Positions 1-5,749 of a DNA stretch of 7,898 nucleotides are shown here, in pieces. The notes below the pieces were generated by a model. The model had not been told where the DNA came from. It saw nothing but the letters and a program-made list of their open reading frames with translations, and did no database searches. The stretch is from Actinomycetota bacterium (GTDB taxonomy: Bacteria > Actinomycetota > UBA4738), in contig VAYG01000143.1 in assembly GCA_005885015.1 (NCBI GenBank), forward strand, positions 1-7,898, given 5' to 3'. Every line of letters starts with the position of its first letter. Position 1 is the first letter of the stretch. The translations under genes and the position numbers were made by a program.

Positions 1-16
1 ATCGTTCGCGCCTTCC

Positions 17-1828
17 TCAGTTCCAGCCCGTGTTGTCCCAACCGAGGTTGTCCCAACCGAGGTTGTCCCACCCCACGTTGGTCCAGTCCGAGGCGTCCCA
101 GCCCACGTTGTCCCAGCCGAGGTTGGTCCAGCCCATTCCGCTCCAGTCGGAGCTCCACCCCGAGTTGTCCCAGCCGAGGTTCGTCCAGGCGCTGCTACTC
201 CAGCCGGAGTTGGCCCAGCCAAGGTTCGTCCATACGAAGTTGAGCCAGCCCAGGTTCCTCCACCCGAGCTGGTCCCAGGAATTGCCACGCGCGTCCATCT
301 CTCCCTGCACCAGGTCGAGCTTGCCGTCGGCGTCGTTGGCCCCGAGGCCGTCGGACGGGAGATCCGCGTAGACGTGGAAGGAGCCACGAGAAGCCTCGAG
401 TGATCCGTTCCCGGAGGCCCTCGTCAGTCCCTGGTTCGCGGGGACGTTCCATCCGCCGGCCAGGATGTCGTGGGCCTTCTTCCCGTCGGCCAATCCCTTG
501 CCGGCCCCTGCCATGGTTGCCAGATCCTTGAACGCGGCGTCGGTCAGGATGTTCTTGACCACGTCCGGAGTCAACGATGGCCGCTGCTGGAACAGGCGGG
601 CGACGACGCCGGAGACCACGGCGGCCGACTGCGAGGTTCCCGTTCCCTTGAAGTAGGCGTCGCCCACCCGGGCGGCCGGGTGCAGCTTGTCGATGGTGCT
701 GCCCGGAGCCCTGATCGAGACGATGCTCATGCCCGGCGCCACGAGGTCCGGCTTGGAGACGCCATCCTGGGTCGGACCGCGGCTGGAGAACATCGCAGTG
801 TTGTCGTCCGTGCGAAGGGTGTCGTTGTGGACGTTGGCCGCCCCCACCGTGATCACGAAGGGGTCGTCCCCGGGCTTCTCGATGGTGCCGCCGTCGGGGC
901 CACGGTTACCGGCGGCCACCACGACGACGATGCCCGAGAACCACACCTGCTCGACGGCGTAGTCGAGCGGGTCGATCATGTAGGGCTGCTTGGAGTTCGT
1001 CCCGTAGGAGAGGTTCATGACCCGGATGCCGTACTGGGCCTTGTGGTTGACGATCCACTGCATGCCGGCGATCACCACGGAGACGTCGGTCGCGCCGTTG
1101 GCCCCTGCCACCTTCACGGAGACGAGGTTCGCGCCCGGGGCCACACCCGCCCATTGGCCGCCCGAGGCGGCTCCGCTCCCGGCGATGATCCCCGCCATGT
1201 GGGTGCCATGGCCGAAGTGGTCGAGCCCATCGCGATCCGGGGTGAAGTCGACCTTCGCCACGACCCGGTTGCCCAGGTCGGGCGAATCCGCCACGCCGGT
1301 GTCCAGCAGCGCCACCGTGACCCCGGTGCCGTCGTATCTGGGTCCGGAGATGTTCTCGTCCCACACCGTGTTGGGGGCCCAGGAGTCATACTGGCTCATG
1401 TCCACCGTCTGCGCCCGGATCCGCCCGTCCGCCCACACCGTCGTCACAACGGGGGAGCCGGCCAGGCGGGGGAGCGCCCGCGCCGGAAGCGTCGCCGAGA
1501 AGCTGCCGATCATGGGCAGCTCGTGGGTGACGGTTCCTCCGAGGCCACGGAGCAGGCTCTCCGCCGCCTCGGAACGAGGGGCGCTCTCACGAACGATCAG
1601 GGAGACCTTCGAATCCGGATGGTCCTCGGCGAATCGCCACAGGGCCGGGTCGACCTTCGACGTGCCGAGAGCGGGAAGGGAGGGGGCGCGGAGGAACGAG
1701 GCGATCACCAGCAGGAGCATCCCGACCGTGGCCAGCCGAACCCATCGGCGATCGTCCACCGGGAAGGCCAGGCCGGACGGCCGGCTCCGCCGCCACTCGT
1801 CGAACCGGAGACCCGGTCGCTGTTGCAT
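17..1828 (-). CDS. S8 (subtilisin-like) serine protease with N-terminal membrane segment, propeptide and C-terminal Trp-pentad repeat
   Basis: The predicted protein has 603 residues and should act outside the membrane as an endopeptidase. The catalytic triad is complete: Asp176 in ALLDTGV, His207 in FGHGTHMAG and Ser399 in GTGTSQSA. The oxyanion Asn308 sits in AAGN. Residues about 31-46 form one hydrophobic segment after a basic N-terminus, which reads as a signal peptide or signal anchor. Residues about 70-139 resemble an I9-type inhibitory propeptide, so the enzyme is probably made as a zymogen. The catalytic domain spans about 165-455. A polar linker follows, then a Trp-rich repeat from about 518 to the end. 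I chose the ATG at 1828 because it is the nearest start upstream of the hydrophobic segment. The frame stays open to 2299, but that part overlaps folK and looks non-coding. No good Shine-Dalgarno precedes 1828; an in-frame ATG at 1885 is an alternative. The family call is firm, but the substrate is unknown. Confidence 0.9.
   Translation of the reverse strand: MQQRPGLRFDEWRRSRPSGLAFPVDDRRWVRLATVGMLLLVIASFLRAPSLPALGTSKVDPALWRFAEDHPDSKVSLIVRESAPRSEAAESLLRGLGGTVTHELPMIGSFSATLPARALPRLAGSPVVTTVWADGRIRAQTVDMSQYDSWAPNTVWDENISGPRYDGTGVTVALLDTGVADSPDLGNRVVAKVDFTPDRDGLDHFGHGTHMAGIIAGSGAASGGQWAGVAPGANLVSVKVAGANGATDVSVVIAGMQWIVNHKAQYGIRVMNLSYGTNSKQPYMIDPLDYAVEQVWFSGIVVVVAAGNRGPDGGTIEKPGDDPFVITVGAANVHNDTLRTDDNTAMFSSRGPTQDGVSKPDLVAPGMSIVSIRAPGSTIDKLHPAARVGDAYFKGTGTSQSAAVVSGVVARLFQQRPSLTPDVVKNILTDAAFKDLATMAGAGKGLADGKKAHDILAGGWNVPANQGLTRASGNGSLEASRGSFHVYADLPSDGLGANDADGKLDLVQGEMDARGNSWDQLGWRNLGWLNFVWTNLGWANSGWSSSAWTNLGWDNSGWSSDWSGMGWTNLGWDNVGWDASDWTNVGWDNLGWDNLGWDNTGWN
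20..277 (-). repeat. Tandem 15-bp repeat encoding Trp-terminated pentapeptides
   Basis: This is the 3' end of the S8 protease gene. After an initial N-S-W, seventeen consecutive units each end in Trp. Sixteen are pentads (DQLGW, RNLGW, LNFVW, TNLGW, ANSGW, SSSAW, TNLGW, DNSGW, SGMGW, TNLGW, DNVGW, DASDW, TNVGW, DNLGW, DNLGW, DNTGW). One is a tetrad (SSDW), lying between DNSGW and SGMGW. The consensus is [D/T]-N-[L/V]-G-W. The last Trp is followed only by Asn and the stop. At DNA level the 15-mer ACCGAGGTTGTCCCA (plus strand) occurs twice back to back at 41-70, so the array has probably grown by tandem duplication. Its function is unknown to me; a binding or stacked structural module is conceivable. 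Confidence 0.88.
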
Positions 1829-1974
1829 GGTTGAAGTGTCGTTATTGGGGGGAGTCAGGGCATCGCCCGCATGGCTCGAATCCATCCCCCGAAGAACCCG
1901 AACTGCCGGAGGCTCCGGGGGATGCCTCCCGGGACGGAATGGCCGATCTCGATCCGGCGCGACCGGCCTCGGCC
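1829..1974 (-). other. Gap between folK and the S8 protease, with inverted repeats
   Basis: This is the largest non-coding gap in the window. Just past the folK stop, arms GGCCGA (1969-1974) and TCGGCC (1941-1946) can pair around a smaller CCGG/CCGG hairpin. No T-run follows, so it is not a classical intrinsic terminator. A near-perfect palindrome, CCGGAG-C-CTCCGG, lies at 1906-1918 and could be an operator or simply GC-rich chance. The last 25 nt before the protease ATG are noticeably richer in A/T (CAATAACGACACTTCAACC on the minus strand). That would suit a promoter or a leaderless start, but I cannot identify clear -35 and -10 boxes. The protease may therefore have its own promoter. Confidence 0.3.
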
Positions 1975-2571
1975 CTAGGACCGATCTCCTTCCGTGTCCC
2001 GCGCCCGGCCGACACGCCGGTCGTTTCCCGCACGCGGTCGAGCGTTCGAGCCGGTGGCTCCCGGCGGGATCGGGAGTGCCGGGGCGAACAATCGAACGTC
2101 CGAACGGCCGATCGCCTCCAGGCGGACGTCGCCGAGGGACCGTCCTCCGGGAAGGACGGGGTCGGCCTCGAGCTCCAGCAGCGGGACCAGCACGAAGGCC
2201 CGCTCGTGCATGCGAGGGTGAGGGACGGTCAGGCCCGGCTCGTCGATCCGGGCCGACCCGTGGAGCAACACGTCGATGTCGATGACTCGCGGGCCCCACC
2301 GCTCACCTCGCTCCCGGCCCATCTCATCCTCGATCCGCCGGGCCAGCTCCAGCACCGACTTCGGGTCGAGCGCGGTGATGACCTCCACGACGGCGTTCAG
2401 GTAGTCGGGCTGGGGCGGGCCCACCGGCGCCGTCTCGTACACCCGGGACGTCCGGGTCACGGCCAGGCCCGGAGTGCGGGCCAGGCGAGCCACCGCTTCC
2501 GTCAGGTGGCCCAGGCGATCCCCGAGGTTGGATCCCAGGCCGAGGTAGACGCGGACCGGACGAGCGGTCAC
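1975..2571 (-). CDS. folK: 2-amino-4-hydroxy-6-hydroxymethyldihydropteridine pyrophosphokinase (HPPK)
   Basis: This cytosolic kinase transfers pyrophosphate from ATP to 6-hydroxymethyl-dihydropterin, making the substrate for dihydropteroate synthase. The 198-residue product carries the family signatures: LGLGSNLGDR (10-19), YETAPVG (45-51), and RWGPRVIDIDVLL (91-103) with the Mg-binding pair Asp98 and Asp100. VPHPRMHERAFVL (116-128) follows. The HPPK core ends near residue 170. About 28 further residues, rich in Arg, Gly and Asp, make the protein longer than the usual ~160 and look unstructured. The start is GTG, in a GTGA overlap with the folB stop, which suggests translational coupling. It is the last gene of the folate cluster before a 146-bp gap. 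Confidence 0.95.
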   Translation of the reverse strand: MTARPVRVYLGLGSNLGDRLGHLTEAVARLARTPGLAVTRTSRVYETAPVGPPQPDYLNAVVEVITALDPKSVLELARRIEDEMGRERGERWGPRVIDIDVLLHGSARIDEPGLTVPHPRMHERAFVLVPLLELEADPVLPGGRSLGDVRLEAIGRSDVRLFAPALPIPPGATGSNARPRAGNDRRVGRARDTEGDRS

Positions 2572-2921
2572 TCCGCTGCCGCCGAGGCCTCAGCGGCGAC
2601 GTCGGTCACCGCGAGGGAGCGGGCGGCTGCCGGCTTGTGGACCACGGCCGTGGCCCGGCCTGCTGGGCTCTGCTCGACCAGGGAGCGGGCCACGGCTTGG
2701 GCCAGCGACTCCAGGAGCACGAATGACGTCTTCTCGATGGTCGCCCGGACCACTTCCACGATCCACCGGTAGTCGAGGGTGGCCGCCAGGGAGTCCCCGT
2801 CCACCTCGACCCACACCGTGACGTCGACGACGAACTCCTGCTCCCGCGCCTGCTCGCCGGGGTTGGCCCCGTGGCGGCCCATTGCCCGGACGCCGCTGAC
2901 GGTGATGACGGAACTAGCCAC
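2568..2921 (-). CDS. folB: Dihydroneopterin aldolase
   Basis: This enzyme cleaves 7,8-dihydroneopterin to 6-hydroxymethyl-dihydropterin and glycolaldehyde in folate synthesis. The 117-residue length is normal for the family, which forms homo-octamers. Visible signatures are the GRHGANPGEQ segment with Glu23 (residues 15-24), the FVVDVTV strand (30-36), Tyr51 in the LDYRWIV segment, Glu71 in LLES, and the likely catalytic Lys96 in VHKP. The C-terminus is a short Ala-rich tail. The start is GTG at 2921, three nt after the stop of the PPOX-like gene. The stop overlaps the folK start as GTGA. Both contacts suggest a single polycistronic message. No strong Shine-Dalgarno is visible. Confidence 0.94.
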   Translation of the reverse strand: MASSVITVSGVRAMGRHGANPGEQAREQEFVVDVTVWVEVDGDSLAATLDYRWIVEVVRATIEKTSFVLLESLAQAVARSLVEQSPAGRATAVVHKPAAARSLAVTDVAAEASAAAE

Positions 2922-2924
2922 CCG

Positions 2925-3386
2925 TCACGTCCCGCTCCGAGCCGCCGCCTTCGCCGCCGGGATCTTGCGGAAGTCCCATGAGGCGATCCGCTCGGGCCGC
3001 AGGCGAAACCACACGCGATTCCTCCACCGGCCGTAGGGGAGGGGACTCCCGCCCATGTACTTCTCCGACCAGATCCGGCTCACCTCTTCCAGGCGCGGAT
3101 CACCATCGGCCCACTCCACGGGACCGTTGATCAGGATTCCCCGCAGCTCCTCGTACACGGTGCCGTCGTCGATCGAGCCCGTGGCCCGGGGGTTCGCCTG
3201 CAGGTTTCGGATGGTCAGGTTTCCGAGCGTCGAGTTCATGAACAGGGTGCCGTCCACCCACACGAACCACAGCGGCACGACGTGCGGACGAGCGCCGGCG
3301 TCGGCCGTGGCAAGCCGGACGGTCCGTTGGGAGGACAGGAACGCATCCAGCTCCTCTGCCGTGAGGGACAGATCCAGCTTGGCCAC
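2925..3386 (-). CDS. PPOX-class split-barrel flavin/F420-binding protein
   Basis: This 153-residue protein belongs to the pyridoxamine 5'-phosphate oxidase-like split beta-barrel superfamily, whose members bind FMN, F420 or haem as small dimers. The N-terminal pattern is typical: a helix with AEELDAFLSSQR, then VRLATADAGARPHVVPLWFVWVDG and a following strand LFMNSTLGN. The rest of the single domain includes a GILINGPVEW strand and a C-terminal VWFRLRPERIASWDF strand. Actinobacterial relatives are often F420-dependent reductases, but cofactor and substrate cannot be read from this sequence. The start is GTG at 3386, three nt after the hydrolase stop, and its own stop lies three nt before folB. 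It is therefore almost certainly co-transcribed with the folate genes. It is not a true PdxH, being too short and lacking that enzyme's C-terminal region. Confidence 0.82.
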   Translation of the reverse strand: MAKLDLSLTAEELDAFLSSQRTVRLATADAGARPHVVPLWFVWVDGTLFMNSTLGNLTIRNLQANPRATGSIDDGTVYEELRGILINGPVEWADGDPRLEEVSRIWSEKYMGGSPLPYGRWRNRVWFRLRPERIASWDFRKIPAAKAAARSGT

Positions 3387-3389
3387 CGC

Positions 3390-4286
3390 TCAGGCCAGAT
3401 GGTCCGGTGGCCGTTCCAGGAACACCCGGACGGGACCGTCGGTGGGATGGCCGTGAGACTCGCCGAGGTAGCGCGATCGCAGGTATTCGTGGATGAGCGG
3501 CCCAACCGTCTGGGGTGCGTCCTCGGTGAGGTAGTGCGAACACCCCGGCAACAGGGCCACCGTCGATCCCGGGATGGCCTCGCCCAAGCGTTCGGCCAGC
3601 GCCGCGGGGAGGAACGGATCGGCCTCCCCCCACATGATCAGCACGGGGAGGTCGAGATCACCGAGCTCCAGCTCCCGGCCGGCCAGCCCCTTCCCGGTGA
3701 GCGCGCGGGCGGCCCGGAAGAAGGCGCCGGGATCCTCCAGCCATGGTCGCAGGTATGCCGCGACGTCTTCCTCGTGGAGCAGGTGCTGGTGGGTCACCCC
3801 GAGGATGAAGGCAGCCCGGACGATGTCCTCGACGACGCGCGGGGTTTCCTGCTCGGGAGCCACGCCCTGGATCATCTGGACGGACTCCGTCGGCCACGCG
3901 TCGAAGCATGCCGCGTCGACCAGCACGAGGGCGCTCACCCGGAGACCCCGGTCGAGGGCCAACATGAGGGCGACGGCCCCGCCGATGTCGTGTCCGACGA
4001 CCGCCGCCTCCTCGATCCCCAGCTGCGCGAGCAGCTCGCGGACGTACGCGGCTTGCGCGGGTTCCGAGAGATCGACCCCGTCGCGCTTCTCGCTCTCTCC
4101 GTAGCCGATGAGGTCCGGGGCAATGACCCGCATCCTCTGCGCCAGCAGCCAGATCTCCCGCCGCCACAGATCGGCCGAGGTCGGAAACCCGTGGAGGAGC
4201 ACCACCGGGCGGCCCTCGCCGACGTCGGCGTAGGCCATCTGCTCGCCCGAGACGGCCACCCGCCGGCGATCGATCGGGAACGTCAC
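3390..4286 (-). CDS. Alpha/beta hydrolase with Asp nucleophile (epoxide hydrolase/haloalkane dehalogenase-like)
   Basis: This 298-residue alpha/beta-fold hydrolase has the oxyanion motif HGFP (32-35). The nucleophile elbow is GHDIGG, with Asp100 in place of the Ser of esterases. The acid is probably Asp223 in WGEADPF and the base His251 in GCSHYL. A helical cap lies at about 130-210. An Asp nucleophile is the hallmark of epoxide hydrolases, haloalkane dehalogenases and fluoroacetate dehalogenases. However, the Trp that usually follows the Asp (GHDWG) is Ile here, so the exact reaction is open. No signal peptide is visible. The start is GTG at 4286; its GTGA coincides with the stop of the displaced folP reading frame. 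It sits inside the folate cluster between folP and the PPOX-like gene, three nt before the latter. No folate role for it is known to me. Confidence 0.85.
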   Translation of the reverse strand: MTFPIDRRRVAVSGEQMAYADVGEGRPVVLLHGFPTSADLWRREIWLLAQRMRVIAPDLIGYGESEKRDGVDLSEPAQAAYVRELLAQLGIEEAAVVGHDIGGAVALMLALDRGLRVSALVLVDAACFDAWPTESVQMIQGVAPEQETPRVVEDIVRAAFILGVTHQHLLHEEDVAAYLRPWLEDPGAFFRAARALTGKGLAGRELELGDLDLPVLIMWGEADPFLPAALAERLGEAIPGSTVALLPGCSHYLTEDAPQTVGPLIHEYLRSRYLGESHGHPTDGPVRVFLERPPDHLA

Positions 4287-4384
4287 GGGCCGGCGCTCCC
4301 CAGCCTGATCGCGTCGATGACGCGGACCACGCGGACCATCTCCTTCACGTCGTGGACCCGCACCACGTGCGCTCCCCGTCCGGC
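4283..4384 (-). pseudogene. folP: Displaced C-terminal segment of folP
   Basis: In a different frame from the upstream folP ORF, this stretch reads AGRGAHVVRVHDVKEMV followed by RVVRVIDAIRLGSAGP and a TGA stop. That is the canonical DHPS C-terminus, including the R-V-H-D motif whose Arg and His contact substrate in characterised enzymes. Nearly all third codon positions are G or C, as in a real coding frame. The TGA at 4285-4283 overlaps the GTG of the alpha/beta hydrolase as GTGA, the junction type used elsewhere in this cluster. This was therefore once the true end of folP. It has no start of its own. Confidence 0.8.
4296..4301 (-). promoter_or_regulatory. Probable Shine-Dalgarno for the alpha/beta hydrolase
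   Basis: GGGGAG on the minus strand lies nine nt before the GTG at 4286. It supports that start and is clearer than the upstream context of most other genes in the window, which rely on overlaps. Confidence 0.45.
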
Positions 4385-5106
4385 CACCGCTGGTCGACCT
4401 CCGTCCCCACCACCTTGCCGATGAACGACTTGCGGGATGGGCCGACGACCACCGGTCGCCCCAGGTCCATGAACGCGGCGATCTCTCGCATGAGCGCGAA
4501 GTTCTGGTCCGCCGTCTTGGCGAACCCCAACCCGGGGTCGACGGCCAGGCGGTTCGGTTCGATGCCCTCTTCGACCGCCGCGGCCATCCTCTCGGCGAGG
4601 TAGGCCCGGACCTCCCCGACGACGTCGTCGTAGTCGGTCAGCTGCTGCATCGTGGTGGGTTCCCCCCGCATATGCATGAGGATCATCCCTGCGCGGCCAT
4701 CGCGGACGACGCCGAACATCTCCGGATCCCGGCCCGCCGAAACGTCGTTCACGATGGTCGCCCCCGCGTCAATGGCGGCCGCGGCCACCTCGTGCTTGCG
4801 CGTGTCGATCGAGAGCGGAGCGTCGACCTCGCCGGCCAGGCGCTTGATGACTGGGAGCACGCGGTCGATCTCCTCCTCGGCCGTGACCGGCTGTGACCCC
4901 GGGCGCGTGGATTCGCCGCCCACGTCGAGGAGGTCACCGCCCTCCTCCACCATGCGCATGCCGGCACTCACGGCGGCCTCGGGATCGAAGAACCGGCCGC
5001 CGTCGGAGAAGGAATCCGGGGTCACGTTGATCACGCCCATCACGTGGGTCCGAGCCCCAACGTCGAGCTCCCGCTCCCCCACCCGCCACGGCATGCGACC
5101 CGCCAT
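4345..5106 (-). CDS. folP: Dihydropteroate synthase, C-terminus lost by frameshift/deletion
   Basis: DHPS condenses 6-hydroxymethyl-dihydropterin pyrophosphate with p-aminobenzoate to dihydropteroate and is the sulfonamide target. From the ATG at 5106 the ORF gives 253 residues with nearly every family motif: MGVINVTPDSFSDGG (23-37, Mg-binding Asn27), DVGGESTRPG (61-70), SIDTRK (99-104), VNDVSAG (119-125), MHMRG (144-148), DPGLGFAKT (190-198) and PSRKSFIG (223-230, Lys226). After VDQR (237-240) the sequence stops resembling DHPS and ends at a TGA at 4345. The missing end lies just downstream in another frame (4283-4384), with about ten residues of the usual intervening helix absent. Without the R-V-H motif this ORF should be inactive as written. 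An in-frame ATG at 5223 overlaps folE and is unlikely; ATG 5094 is an alternative start. Family certain; functional state doubtful. Confidence 0.88.
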   Translation of the reverse strand: MAGRMPWRVGERELDVGARTHVMGVINVTPDSFSDGGRFFDPEAAVSAGMRMVEEGGDLLDVGGESTRPGSQPVTAEEEIDRVLPVIKRLAGEVDAPLSIDTRKHEVAAAAIDAGATIVNDVSAGRDPEMFGVVRDGRAGMILMHMRGEPTTMQQLTDYDDVVGEVRAYLAERMAAAVEEGIEPNRLAVDPGLGFAKTADQNFALMREIAAFMDLGRPVVVGPSRKSFIGKVVGTEVDQRWPDGERTWCGSTT

Positions 5107-5124
5107 GGGGCCATCGTATCGGGA

Positions 5125-5149
5125 GCCGCCGGTCGCCTCGACCGGCGGC
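5125..5149 (-). other. Perfect 10-bp hairpin between folE and folP
   Basis: Arms GCCGCCGGTC (5125-5134) and GACCGGCGGC (5140-5149) are perfectly complementary with a 5-nt loop. The hairpin begins three nt after the folE stop and ends 18 nt before the folP ATG. No T-run follows on the minus strand, so it is not a standard intrinsic terminator. It may act as an attenuator, an RNA stabiliser or a structure limiting folP translation. Confidence 0.6.
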
Positions 5150-5152
5150 ACG

Positions 5153-5749
5153 CTACGGGCGGCCCCGGCGAACCAGCTCCAGGGCCTCGGCCCTGGTCCG
5201 GGCGTCGCTGCGGAACCGTCCACGCACGGCCGAGGTCACCGTGACCGACCCGGGCTTCTTCACGCCGCGCATGGTCATACAGAGGTGTTCCGCCTCGATG
5301 AGCACGAAGACGCCCCGCGGCTCGAGCGCCTTCTCCAGCGCGTCGGCGATCTCCGTGGTGAGCCGCTCCTGCACCTGAAGCTTCTTCGACAGCAGATCCA
5401 CGAGCCTGGCCACCTTCGACAATCCGGTGATACGCCCGTCCCGGTTCGGGATGTAGGCGACGTAGGCCCTTCCGACGAAGGGGATGACGTGGTGTTCGCA
5501 CACGCCGTACAGAGGGATGTCCCGCACCATGATCATCTCGTCGTGGCCGGCCCCCTCGATCACGGTCACGACCTCGGCTGCGTCGTGCCCGTAGCCGGCG
5601 AAAACCTCCTCGAACATGTCGGCGACCCGCTGCGGGGTCGCCGCTACTCCCTCCCGCTGGGGGTCCTCGCCGATCCCCTCGAGGATCAGCCGGACGCCCT
5701 GCTCCACCTTCGTCCGGTCGAGTCGCTCGTTGCGCGGGTCGTCGCTCAT
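5153..5749 (-). CDS. folE: GTP cyclohydrolase I
   Basis: This enzyme catalyses the first step of folate synthesis, converting GTP to 7,8-dihydroneopterin triphosphate, and works as a cytosolic homodecamer with one zinc per subunit. The 198-residue protein has normal length. Zinc ligands are visible as Cys84 and His87 in YGVCEHHVIPF and Cys157 in EHLCMTMRGV; His86 and His155 match the conserved catalytic histidines. Other family marks are TPQRVADMF (38-46), GLSKVARLVD (109-118) and LQVQERLT (124-131). This is the type I enzyme, not the FolE2 type. The ATG overlaps the stop of the HAD gene as ATGA, with a GGTGA-like Shine-Dalgarno just upstream, so its translation is probably coupled to the HAD gene. 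A 10-bp hairpin follows its TAG stop. Confidence 0.97.
   Translation of the reverse strand: MSDDPRNERLDRTKVEQGVRLILEGIGEDPQREGVAATPQRVADMFEEVFAGYGHDAAEVVTVIEGAGHDEMIMVRDIPLYGVCEHHVIPFVGRAYVAYIPNRDGRITGLSKVARLVDLLSKKLQVQERLTTEIADALEKALEPRGVFVLIEAEHLCMTMRGVKKPGSVTVTSAVRGRFRSDARTRAEALELVRRGRP

Noticed and set aside
30..371. Plus-strand ORF of 113 residues rich in S-Q-P repeats
   Set aside because: It is the antisense reading of the Trp pentad array; the period-15 repeat keeps the opposite strand open. The sense strand encodes a complete protease.
470..1834. Plus-strand ORF of 454 residues
   Set aside because: It lies antisense to the S8 protease, has no recognisable domain and a His/Arg/Asp/Gly-rich composition typical of an antisense frame of high-GC coding DNA.
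1941..1974. Intrinsic terminator after folK
   Set aside because: Pairing arms exist but no T-run follows on the minus strand, so I record it only as an inverted repeat.
1829..2299. N-terminal extension of the S8 protease frame up to an ATG at 2299
   Set aside because: It would overlap most of the second half of folK on the same strand, is Arg/Pro-rich without domain signal, and would bury the signal segment deep inside the protein.
4378..4392. Programmed ribosomal frameshift in folP
   Set aside because: No slippery heptamer is visible, and a frameshift alone would still leave about ten conserved residues missing, so a deletion explains the data better.
3282..4424. Plus-strand ORF of 380 residues
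   Set aside because: Antisense to the alpha/beta hydrolase and the PPOX-like gene, with no recognisable domain.
5107..5223. Longer folP starting at an ATG at 5223
   Set aside because: It would overlap the folE 3' end by 71 nt and add a Pro/Gly-rich segment not found in DHPS; ATG 5106 gives a normal N-terminus.
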